64,000 bases of DNA from Marinihelvus fidelis (GTDB lineage: Bacteria; Pseudomonadota; Gammaproteobacteria; Xanthomonadales; SZUA-36). The position numbers and the translations under genes are program-made. Under the pieces are notes generated by a model. That model was given only the letters and a program-made list of their open reading frames with translations, was not told the DNA's origin and searched no databases. Shown here piece after piece: positions 55,298 through 63,000 of the stretch. Where the stretch lies: NCBI RefSeq assembly GCF_008725655.1, contig NZ_VYXP01000003.1, forward strand, positions 310,001 to 374,000, in the 5' to 3' direction. The stretch's first letter is position 1; each line of letters opens with the position of its first letter.

Positions 55298-56905
55298 ATG
55301 ACAAGAACAACGCAAGGCCTGTCCTTCCACCACCCGCTCGCATTCTGGCTTGGCTGCCTGGGCATCACCGTAGGCGTGCTCGCGCACCTGCCGATGTTCA
55401 TCCACGCCGCGCCGATGGGCTACCACATGGCCGGCATGCCCATGAGCACGACGATGTGGGTGGGCATGGGGCTGATCCCCGTTGGCCTGGCCATGGCGTT
55501 CTACGGCCTGATGCCCCGGCTGGCGCAGTTGCGCCGGCACGACCCGGTAAGCGTCCATTTTCACGTGGCCGACGAGGTCTCGCTGAACCGTGCCCACTGG
55601 ACCCTGGTGGCGGCGCTGTTCGTGGCCGTCACCGTGGACGTGATGAAGCCGGCGACGCTGGGCTTCGTCATGCCGGGCCTGGCCACCGAGTACGGCATCA
55701 ACAGCCAGGCGGCCGGCACACTGGCGCTGGTGGCGCTGACCGGCACCGCCATCGGCTCGGTGCTCTGGGGCGTGCTGGCCGACGTGTTCGGCCGCCGCGC
55801 CGCCATCCTGCTTTCCGCGCTGATGTTTATCGGCACCGCCATCTGTGGCGCCATGCCGGATTTTGGCTGGAACCTGACGATGTGCTTCCTGATGGGACTG
55901 TCGGCCGGTGGCCTGCTGCCAATCACCTTCACGCTGATGGCCGAGACCGTACCCGCTCATCACCGCGGCTGGCTGCTGGTGGCACTCGGCGGCCTGGGCA
56001 CCGGCGCCGGCTTCCTGGTCGCCTCGGGCGCGGCCGCGCTACTGGAGCCGCTGTTTAGCTGGCGCATCCTGTGGATGCTGGGACTGCCGACCGGCCTGCT
56101 GCTGATCATCCTGAACCGTTACATCCCGGAATCGCCGCGCTACCTGGTCAGCAAAGGCCTGAACCACCAGGCCCGCGAAGTCCTGCAGCGCTTCTGCGGT
56201 GACCATGAGCACGACAGCGCCGCCGTGGTCACCGAGGCCGTGCCGGAGTCCCGCACGGGCAACTGGCGCGAACTGTGGCGCGCGCCCTATTCCGGCGTCA
56301 CGCTGGGGCTGCTGGTTGCCGGCCTGGCCTGGGGCCTGGTGAACTTCGGCTTCCTGCTGTGGCTGCCCACCAACCTGCGCGCCACCGGCCTGGATCAGCA
56401 GGCCAACGCACTGATCGCGCAGTCGGCGCTACTGGCGCTGCCCGGCGTGGTGCTGGTGGTCTGGCTGTATCACGGCTGGAGCAGCATCAAGACACTGGTG
56501 AGCTTTATCGTGCTCACGGCGCTGGCGCTGCTTGCGGTGAGCCTGGCCTACGCGCTGGTCGACACCACGACGGTGCTGCTGGGCGCGTCCATCGCCCTGT
56601 TACTGGTCAGTGCCAGCGGCGTCATCGCGATGCTGATACCGTATGCCTCGGAAATTTATCCCGTTCACCTGCGCGGCACCGGTGCCGGCATGGTCGCGGC
56701 GAGTTCCAAGGCCGGCGGCATCGTCGGCGCGCTCGCCGGCGTGGCCGGGCTGTTTGACAACGTCACGCTGGCGGCGACGGTGATCATGATCGCCCTGGCG
56801 GCCTCAGCCGCGCTGCTGGCGCGCAACGGCATCGATACCCGCCGACTGCGACTGGAAGACATCCAGGGCGCCCTGCTCAACGCGCGCGCGAAATCCACAC
56901 GATAG
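55298..56905 (+). CDS. MFS transporter with Met/His-rich N-terminal extension
   Basis: A 535-residue MFS carrier. Before the 12-TM core is an N-terminal region of about 85 residues with two more hydrophobic segments (HPLAFWLGCLGITVGVLAHL and TMWVGMGLIPVGLAMAFYGL) and a short Met/His-rich loop (HAAPMGYHMAGMPM). The core has MFS motif A near GVLADVFGRRAAIL and PESPRYLV, LPTNLRATG, as in sugar/organic-anion porters. It is 40 bases after the small membrane gene and probably belongs to the same transcript. The extended N-terminus is unusual; metal binding and a link to iron or copper are speculative. Confidence 0.82.
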   Translation: MTRTTQGLSFHHPLAFWLGCLGITVGVLAHLPMFIHAAPMGYHMAGMPMSTTMWVGMGLIPVGLAMAFYGLMPRLAQLRRHDPVSVHFHVADEVSLNRAHWTLVAALFVAVTVDVMKPATLGFVMPGLATEYGINSQAAGTLALVALTGTAIGSVLWGVLADVFGRRAAILLSALMFIGTAICGAMPDFGWNLTMCFLMGLSAGGLLPITFTLMAETVPAHHRGWLLVALGGLGTGAGFLVASGAAALLEPLFSWRILWMLGLPTGLLLIILNRYIPESPRYLVSKGLNHQAREVLQRFCGDHEHDSAAVVTEAVPESRTGNWRELWRAPYSGVTLGLLVAGLAWGLVNFGFLLWLPTNLRATGLDQQANALIAQSALLALPGVVLVVWLYHGWSSIKTLVSFIVLTALALLAVSLAYALVDTTTVLLGASIALLLVSASGVIAMLIPYASEIYPVHLRGTGAGMVAASSKAGGIVGALAGVAGLFDNVTLAATVIMIALAASAALLARNGIDTRRLRLEDIQGALLNARAKSTR

Positions 56906-56914
56906 GAGAACCGA

Positions 56915-57382
56915 ATGGCCTACTGGCTGATGAAATCCGAACCCGACGGCTACAGCATCGACGACCTGGAACGCGATGGTGTCGAGCCCTGGGACGGCAT
57001 CCGCAACTACCAGGTGCGCAACATGATCCGCGACGACATGGCCGTGGGCGACATGGCCCTGTTCTACCACTCGGCCTGCAAGACCCCGGCCGCCGTGGGC
57101 ATCATGACCATCGTCAGCGAGGCTTATCCCGACCCGACCCAGTTCGATGCCAGCAGCAAGTACTTCGATGCCGGCAGCGACCCGGACAACCCGCGCTGGC
57201 TGCTCCGCGACGTCAAGTTCGAACGCAAGCTGGCGCGCGAGATCACCCTGAAGGAACTCAAAGCCCACCCGGAACTGCAGGACTTCCAGCTGAACAAGCG
57301 CGGTAACCGGCTGTCGATTCTGCCGGTCAGTGAAAAGGAATGGTCGCTGATCCTGGGGCTGGAAAAGGCGCCGGCGTCGTGA
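56915..57382 (+). CDS. EVE-domain protein
   Basis: A 155-residue soluble protein with MAYWLMKSEPDGYSIDDLERDGVEPWDGIRNYQVRNMIRDDM and GDMALFYHSACKTPAAVGIMTIV, the EVE/THY-N1-like signature of a PUA-superfamily fold related to YTH domains that bind modified nucleobases. The biological role in most bacteria is unknown. Start at ATG 56915 with AGGAG upstream. Its stop overlaps the start of the sialidase-like gene (TGATG), so they are co-translated. Confidence 0.9.
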   Translation: MAYWLMKSEPDGYSIDDLERDGVEPWDGIRNYQVRNMIRDDMAVGDMALFYHSACKTPAAVGIMTIVSEAYPDPTQFDASSKYFDAGSDPDNPRWLLRDVKFERKLAREITLKELKAHPELQDFQLNKRGNRLSILPVSEKEWSLILGLEKAPAS

Positions 57383-58440
57383 TGGCCCGTGCACCCCTGA
57401 TACTGGCTTGCCTGGGCCTGTCCGCCGTGCTCTCCACGATCACGCAGGCCGATGACGCCATACTTCAGCGCGCGACCATTAACGCCGACGCGCCGTACCC
57501 GCAAAGCCACGCCTCGACCATTGTCGAGACATCCGATGGCCAGCTGGTCGCGGCCTGGTTCGGTGGCCTGCACGAGAAGCACCCTGAGGTCGCCATCTAC
57601 GTGGCCCATCATGACGGCGATGGGTGGCAGCCCGCGGTGGCGGTCGCCGATGGCCGGCAGGCCGACGGCAGCCAGCTGCCCACCTGGAACCCGGTGCTGT
57701 TCCAGCCGGACGGCGGCCCTCTGCACCTGTTCTACAAGGTGGGTCCCAACCCGCAGGAATGGTGGGGCGTGCTGAAGACGTCCGACGATGGCGGCGAGAC
57801 CTGGAGCGAGGCGCGGCGCCTGCCCGATGGCCTGCTGGGGCCGATCAAGAACAAGCCGGTGATCTCGGGCATGGGGGCATGGATCGCGCCGTCGAGCACC
57901 GAGGGGCCGGAAGGCTGGCGCCTGCGCTTCGAGCGCAGCGAGGACCAGGGTGCAACCTGGACCGCGGGGCCCACCGTGGACCCCGGACCGGGCATCGACA
58001 CCATCCAGCCGAGCATCCTCTACCACGCCGACGGCCGGCTGCAGGCCGTGGCCCGAAGCCGCCAGGGGACGCTGGCAGCCAGCTGGTCGTCCGATCGCGG
58101 CAAGACCTGGTCGCCGATGGCGGCCATCGAGCTGCCCAACCCGAACGCCGGCACCGACGCGGTGACTCTGGCCGACGGTCGTCAGTTGCTGGTCTACAAC
58201 CACTCGGCCCATAACCCGGCTACACCGGGCAAGGGTCCGCGCTACCCGCTGTCGATCGCACTATCAGACGATGGCATCCGCTGGCGGCGGGTAATGGATA
58301 TCGAGGAAGTAGCGCTGCGGGAAGGCTATGCCTACCCGGCCGTCATCCAGTCCGGCGACGGTCGGGTACACATCACGTACACCGTGGCGCGACAGCGCAT
58401 CCGCCACGTGGTGATTGACCCGGCGCGCCTGGAACCCTGA
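57382..58440 (+). CDS. exported sialidase-fold glycosidase-like protein
   Basis: A 352-residue beta-propeller protein with a signal peptide (ILACLGLSAVLSTITQA). HASTIVETSDGQLVAAWFGGLHEKHPEVAIYVA begins the propeller, with Asp-box-like repeats such as SDDGGETWSEARRLP, SEDQGATWTAGP and SSDRGKTWSPMAAI. Such proteins (BNR/sialidase-like, DUF-type exo-sialidase homologues) often act on rhamnogalacturonan or ulvan and related acidic sugars rather than sialic acid. The ATG overlaps the EVE stop by one base. Confidence 0.85.
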   Translation: MARAPLILACLGLSAVLSTITQADDAILQRATINADAPYPQSHASTIVETSDGQLVAAWFGGLHEKHPEVAIYVAHHDGDGWQPAVAVADGRQADGSQLPTWNPVLFQPDGGPLHLFYKVGPNPQEWWGVLKTSDDGGETWSEARRLPDGLLGPIKNKPVISGMGAWIAPSSTEGPEGWRLRFERSEDQGATWTAGPTVDPGPGIDTIQPSILYHADGRLQAVARSRQGTLAASWSSDRGKTWSPMAAIELPNPNAGTDAVTLADGRQLLVYNHSAHNPATPGKGPRYPLSIALSDDGIRWRRVMDIEEVALREGYAYPAVIQSGDGRVHITYTVARQRIRHVVIDPARLEP

Positions 58441-58456
58441 CGCGCCGGGCTGGGGA

Positions 58457-59029
58457 TTACTTGGCCTTGAACTTGTACTTCTGGCCGGCAATCGCGGCCT
58501 GGTACATCAACCCGCCCTTGGCCAGCGTGAACACCGCCATGCCGCGGCGCCACTCACCTACGCCGGTACCTGAGCTTTCCGTGGCGGACACACCGGCGCT
58601 ATTGCCCTGGGTACCTGCGGTCGCAGAGGCGCCGTAAGTGAGTGCGACCGCGTTCGCGTCTGCACCGAATTCGAAGCTGCCGCCGACGAATTCGTCGTAG
58701 ATCTCTGAATTCTTCAGCAGGATCAGCTGGCTGTAGGCCTGGCCGCCCAACTGCAGGCCAATGGAGACCTGGGTCATGCGGACTTCGCCCTCAAAGCTGT
58801 CACCCTTGTAAACGCAGCCCTTGCCGGTGGCGCCGCCGATGCCGATGCCGCCCTTGCCGATGGTCGGCAGGATCGCGTAGCCATGGGACTCACCCAGCAG
58901 GCTGGTGACGTTACCCAGTTCCTTGAACTTGCCCAGGGCCTCCTGGCATTCCTCCGGCGTAGCCGCCGCCACGCCCGTCGCCAGTGACAGGCCAAGAACG
59001 GCCACCAGGGCCAGGGTCAATTTACGCAT
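58457..59029 (-). CDS. SYLF/YSC84-domain exported protein
   Basis: A 190-residue protein with signal peptide (LALVAVLGLSLATGVAA). The domain shows GYAILPTIGKGGIGIGGATGKGCVYKG, MTQVSIGLQLGGQAYSQLILLKN, then FVGGSFEFGADANAVALTYG, the lipid-binding SYLF pattern known from YSC84 homologues. In bacteria these are exported proteins of uncertain role, possibly binding phospholipid. Start at ATG 59029. It is 17 bases after the sialidase-like stop in convergent orientation. Confidence 0.88.
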   Translation of the reverse strand: MRKLTLALVAVLGLSLATGVAAATPEECQEALGKFKELGNVTSLLGESHGYAILPTIGKGGIGIGGATGKGCVYKGDSFEGEVRMTQVSIGLQLGGQAYSQLILLKNSEIYDEFVGGSFEFGADANAVALTYGASATAGTQGNSAGVSATESSGTGVGEWRRGMAVFTLAKGGLMYQAAIAGQKYKFKAK

Positions 59030-59080
59030 GGTCTACTCCTCCGGAAAAATGAATTCTGCATGGTCCTACATTATCGCCTT

Positions 59081-60022
59081 TCAGAACGACGGGCGGAACT
59101 CGATGCCGACACGCAGATAGGCCGACTGCTCGCTGGGGGTCTCGATACCTTCCCAGTCGCCACCACTGAGCGACAGACCACGGTAGCCACCGACCCCACC
59201 CTCCAGCTTGCCCCAGATGTTGCCGAACAACCGCTTCCCGACACTCAGGCCAACATCGAAGGTCGACAGGTCCATGGACACGTCGCGGCCATTGTCCGAC
59301 AAACGCCAGGACGTGCCCGACGGTGACGCACCCAGGCGGAACAGCGTGTCGCGGTTGGGCGACCACAACAACGCGGGCCAGGGCAGGATGGCGCTCACGG
59401 TCCAGTGCTGGTTCAGGGTCCACGACGCACCGAAATACGGCAGGTACAGGTCATCGCCCTCACCCACGTCGAAGAACGCACCGGCGGTCCACCAGAAGCG
59501 CTCCGACTCGACCTTGCGGGTGAACACGCCGCCCATGGTCTCCAGCGTCCAGCCGCCCGCCGGCAGGTCGGAATGGTGCCCCAGCGGCATGACGAAAGCC
59601 GCGACCTGCCAGTCCGTGTTGACCTGTCGCAGCCAGCCGACAGGCACCGCTACCGAGGTGACATCGAACGCCGGCGACGCCTCCGGCTCGAAGCGGGCAT
59701 GGCTAACCCACTCGCCAACGAGCACGGCATCACGCGGCGTGACCAGGAACGGCGCCATCAGTGCCTGGGACAACGTCGACTGGCTGACACTGCGGGTCTC
59801 GCCCGACTCGAATCGCAGCTCGGTGTCGTCGTAATGCTGGGCGTCGATATACGCCAGCGGCAGGAACGGCACATCGGTGGTGCCGCGCTGGAACTCGATC
59901 TCGCTGTCGGCGAAGCTCGCGATCCAGGTCTCGATCAGGTTGGCCCGGGCGGCGGGAAGACCACCGCCCAGGCCAATCAGGAGCGCCAGCAGCCGTACGA
60001 CGATGCCGGCGCGCGGGTTCAC
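59081..60022 (-). CDS. outer-membrane beta-barrel-like protein (DUF6268-like)
   Basis: A 313-residue exported protein, signal peptide VVRLLALLIGLGGGLPAARA. Mature part is antiparallel strands with aromatic girdle residues (WRLSDNGRDVSMDLSTFDVGL, FGNIWGKLEGGVGGYRGLSL) and C-terminal Phe (EFRPSF), typical of an outer-membrane barrel resembling DUF6268. The start codon is GTG at 60022, overlapping the pectate lyase stop (GTGA), so it is translated with that gene. It may serve as a channel for oligosaccharides released by the lyase. Confidence 0.65.
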   Translation of the reverse strand: MNPRAGIVVRLLALLIGLGGGLPAARANLIETWIASFADSEIEFQRGTTDVPFLPLAYIDAQHYDDTELRFESGETRSVSQSTLSQALMAPFLVTPRDAVLVGEWVSHARFEPEASPAFDVTSVAVPVGWLRQVNTDWQVAAFVMPLGHHSDLPAGGWTLETMGGVFTRKVESERFWWTAGAFFDVGEGDDLYLPYFGASWTLNQHWTVSAILPWPALLWSPNRDTLFRLGASPSGTSWRLSDNGRDVSMDLSTFDVGLSVGKRLFGNIWGKLEGGVGGYRGLSLSGGDWEGIETPSEQSAYLRVGIEFRPSF

Positions 60023-61776
60023 TGGCGGCTGTCGTACGCCTGCATCAGCGCGCTCATGTTCTGGATGTAGGTACCGATGGAGATACCCGTTTCCGGATCG
60101 TCGGTCATATACGGCGACGTGTCGTAGGCATCACCCACGTGGGTGCCGCCGAAGTCGCCCTCGGCCGGCTCAGCCGGGCCGTCACCGATGTACGGGTTGG
60201 ACGTGGCGCGCAGCGGCGTCGGCCAGTAACCGGCCTCGTTCAGGCCGTCGACCAGTTCACGGATACGCTCGTCATCCGGCCGGTCAATGGCCACGGCGCC
60301 GATGTTCGAGTTCAGGTCCGAGACCTCCAGGCTGGTGACGCTGAAGTACTTCGGCAGCGCGAAGCCGTCCTGGCGGTTGAGTGGCGAGTTGGCGCGCATG
60401 TCTTCGGGTGACGTCTCCATCAATCGGGCGTGGCGTTCACGCAGGCCGTCCAGGTTCACCGAGCGCCACTGCGAGTAGTGGCGGATCGGGTTGTCCGGGT
60501 TGTAGTCGTGATAGTACTCGCCGTTGATGACATTTGAACCACGACGGTGATTGAAGATCGCCTTGTTGGTGCCGATCTCGATGAAGGTCGGGTACTCGCG
60601 GCCGGTCATGACCACCTGCTCCGGTGCCAGGCGCACCGATTCCAGCCAGTCAAAGACTTCCGGCAGGGGCTCCAGGAAGCGGCGTTCGCCGGTCCACTCA
60701 AAGAAGTCCATCATCTGCGCGGCATTGCCCGCGGTGGACGAGGTGACCAGCGCCGTCGGCTCGTAGGACCGCGCGCCAATGGGATCCAGCGTGTCCACCG
60801 TGTGCTGCAGGCCCCAGCCGGCCTGCGGCGCGGGCTGCAGGGTCGCCGGGAAGATTTCCATCGCGCTCTTGATGCTTTCCAGCGCGCGCTCATCGCCCAG
60901 TGACTGGTACACCATCAGCAGGAACTTGATGTTCTCGTCGGCCACGTCGTCATTGAAGGTGATGTGGCGGGTGTAGTCCGGCAGGCCGTGCAGGTCCGGT
61001 GCGTCTTCCACGAACGGGAAACGCTGCGGCCAGCCGCCGTTGTCGTACTGGCTGTCGAGGACGAAATCGATGGCTTTCTGGAGCGGGGCCTCGTACACGG
61101 CTTCACGCTTTTCCAGGTACATCCGCAGCAGGAACTGCGAAGCCTCGGAGGTGCCGGCGTCATCGAAGGTGGCGTTGCCGTAGTAGTGGTGGAACTCCTC
61201 CAGGCGCCAGCCGTTCTTGCCGATGGTGTCGTACCAGCGCTGGATGGATTCTTCGCCGGCGAAGTCGTGCAGGTAATTCCAGCCGCCGGCGGGGTGCTGC
61301 GCGCCGATCAGGCCGGCCGCGACCTCGGCGGCGGACTCGTAGAAGTACTCGTCACCGGTGGCGTGGTAGGCGTCGAGCAGGACATGGCCCACCGTGGCGG
61401 TACCCGGCGGCTGGATCCACACCATCTGCGGGTAGGCTTCCATTTCGCCCCACTGGCGCGAGCCATCGGCGGCGTAGGCCCAGACGTAACCGCCGTTGAC
61501 GGCCAGGTTCTCACGGATGAAACGCGTGGCGCGACGCATGGTCTCGAGCACGGCTTCGTTGGTGATGTCGGTGGCCCCGGTGGTCTCGGCCTGTGTCGTC
61601 GGGGCGGGCTGCGGCGCCGGGCTCGCGGCCGGTTCGGAGCCGGATCCGCCGCAGGCGGCCAGCAACGCGGTCGTGGCCGCCAGCAGCCAGCCGCGCCAGG
61701 ATGACAGGCCGGTGGAGCGCGGCGCGGAAACCGGTGTCATTTTCAGGGTATTCGTGGTCTTTGGACTCGTTTTCAT
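60019..61776 (-). CDS. family PL10 pectate lyase lipoprotein
   Basis: A 585-residue pectate lyase. The signal sequence ends LLAACGG (lipoprotein) and a Pro/Thr/Glu-rich linker follows. The (alpha/alpha) catalytic domain carries LDSQYDNGGWPQRFP, the PL10 hallmark (GGWPQ-x-x-P), then HITFNDDVADENIKFLL and YPTFIEIGTNKAIFNHRR. It cleaves polygalacturonate by beta-elimination. Two starts are possible, MKTSPKTTN at 61776 and MTPVSAPRS at 61740; both keep the lipobox. Its stop overlaps the next gene's GTG. Upstream on the same strand lies the CE4-like deacetylase. Confidence 0.88.
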   Translation of the reverse strand: MKTSPKTTNTLKMTPVSAPRSTGLSSWRGWLLAATTALLAACGGSGSEPAASPAPQPAPTTQAETTGATDITNEAVLETMRRATRFIRENLAVNGGYVWAYAADGSRQWGEMEAYPQMVWIQPPGTATVGHVLLDAYHATGDEYFYESAAEVAAGLIGAQHPAGGWNYLHDFAGEESIQRWYDTIGKNGWRLEEFHHYYGNATFDDAGTSEASQFLLRMYLEKREAVYEAPLQKAIDFVLDSQYDNGGWPQRFPFVEDAPDLHGLPDYTRHITFNDDVADENIKFLLMVYQSLGDERALESIKSAMEIFPATLQPAPQAGWGLQHTVDTLDPIGARSYEPTALVTSSTAGNAAQMMDFFEWTGERRFLEPLPEVFDWLESVRLAPEQVVMTGREYPTFIEIGTNKAIFNHRRGSNVINGEYYHDYNPDNPIRHYSQWRSVNLDGLRERHARLMETSPEDMRANSPLNRQDGFALPKYFSVTSLEVSDLNSNIGAVAIDRPDDERIRELVDGLNEAGYWPTPLRATSNPYIGDGPAEPAEGDFGGTHVGDAYDTSPYMTDDPETGISIGTYIQNMSALMQAYDSRQ

Positions 61777-61845
61777 GTGTGTTATCCGTGTGGAGATTGA
61801 GCCGGGGCGGTCATGTTAACAGCGTCTGCGATGGCGCGACCATCC

Positions 61846-62664
61846 CTACTCCTGGTCGCGCGTGACCCAGGTCATGATGTCGACGAAGGTGCTGACCCAG
61901 TAGACATCCGGGTTCGCCGCCAGGTGTGCCAGCAGTTCGTCATGGGCCTGCGCCGACACCGACAGGTGGTCACCACCGATACCGTGGAACGTGTAGTTGG
62001 CCATCGTGCCCTGCTCGGCCGCCTGGCGGGCGATGGCGATGAGTTCTTCCCCGCTCATGTCCACGGGGCCTGTCACCGGCACGCGGTATGGGTCCAGCGT
62101 GGCCATGTCGGGCACCACCGCCCCACCACCGATCTTGATACCGATAAACATCGGCTCGATCGCGTCCAGGTAGACCTTGCCGCCGGCGGTCTGGTCAAAG
62201 CAGGTCGCGGTGAAGGTTCTTTGCTTCAGGCCATCCACGGCCTCCAGGAAGGTGTTCGCCAGCTCAACCCGGGCGGTGATCTCCTCCACGCTCATGGTGT
62301 CGAGATCCGACCATTCGCTGACCCACTCACGGTTCGGCAGCGAGCCGCGGCAGGCATGGAACAGCGTGTGGTTGCCCAGCTCATGACCATTGGCGGCGGC
62401 CGCGCGCCAGTCACCGATGCGATCGCGCATGGCGGCGCTGGCCGGCACCACGTAGAACGAACCTTTCAGGCCGTGGCGGTCCAGCTGCGGAATGGCCACG
62501 TCCAGCTGGGTGTTCAGCGCATCGTCGTAGGCCAGGCTGATGGCCGCGCGCTGGCCGCCGGGCCATTGATAACCAGTGTCATCATTCACTTGACCAGCCT
62601 GCAGGCAGGCGGCCCACGGCACCAGCGCGGTGACAAGCAGGAAAAACCGTACAGTGTGTTTCAT
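61846..62664 (-). CDS. exported CE4-type polysaccharide deacetylase
   Basis: A 272-residue secreted enzyme with signal peptide (FFLLVTALVPWAACLQA). The NodB-like domain shows the catalytic Asp pair in AISLAYDDAL and the metal-binding HELGNHTLFH (H-x3-H). It removes N- or O-acetyl groups from polysaccharides such as pectin side chains, chitin or peptidoglycan; the nearby PL10 lyase favours a pectin-type substrate but this is inference. Start at ATG 62664, divergent from the DUF2061 gene with a Fur-like box between. Confidence 0.85.
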   Translation of the reverse strand: MKHTVRFFLLVTALVPWAACLQAGQVNDDTGYQWPGGQRAAISLAYDDALNTQLDVAIPQLDRHGLKGSFYVVPASAAMRDRIGDWRAAAANGHELGNHTLFHACRGSLPNREWVSEWSDLDTMSVEEITARVELANTFLEAVDGLKQRTFTATCFDQTAGGKVYLDAIEPMFIGIKIGGGAVVPDMATLDPYRVPVTGPVDMSGEELIAIARQAAEQGTMANYTFHGIGGDHLSVSAQAHDELLAHLAANPDVYWVSTFVDIMTWVTRDQE

Positions 62665-62725
62665 CGTTGTTCACTCCAGGGGGGGACGCCATGAATCCGC
62701 GTCCGAATTGAGTTGACCTTCTTAA

Positions 62726-62740
62726 TGAGAATAGTTATCA
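62726..62740. promoter_or_regulatory. Fur-like box between deacetylase and DUF2061 genes
   Basis: TGAGAATAGTTATCA fits the Fur 7-1-7 core (arms match at 6 of 7 positions) and is flanked by AATGAG...ATTTGCATT. It lies 38 bases before the DUF2061 ATG and about 62 bases from the deacetylase ATG on the other side. Confidence 0.7.
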
Positions 62741-62778
62741 TTTGCATTAACGCGCTTCAGACCCATGGACGATCGACA

Positions 62779-63000
62779 ATGCATACGACACTCAAAACTG
62801 CGACGTTTGCCGTGACACACTTCAGCGTGGCATTTGTTGTTGCCTGGCTGCTGACTGGCAGTTTAGTCATCGGTGGACTGGTCGCCCTGGTTGAACCCGC
62901 CGTCAACACCGTGGCCTACGCCATACACGAAAAACTGTGGTCACGTGTCCGTCCTTCACCGCCACCGAAGTCAACCGGGTTTTCTGTCAACGCGGGGTAA
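62779..63000 (+). CDS. DUF2061 family small membrane protein
   Basis: A 73-residue protein with two TM-like segments; the block HTTLKTATFAVTHFSVAFVVAWLLTGSLVIGGLVALVEPAVNTVAYAIHEKLW matches the DUF2061 pattern (TG-x-x-x-IGG/A, EP-x-x-NT, Y-x-x-HE-x-x-W). Function unknown. The start at ATG 62779 is the only one that gives the family N-terminus. Fur-like box 38 bases upstream suggests iron repression. The last 30 bases overlap the convergent NnrS gene. Confidence 0.85.
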   Translation: MHTTLKTATFAVTHFSVAFVVAWLLTGSLVIGGLVALVEPAVNTVAYAIHEKLWSRVRPSPPPKSTGFSVNAG

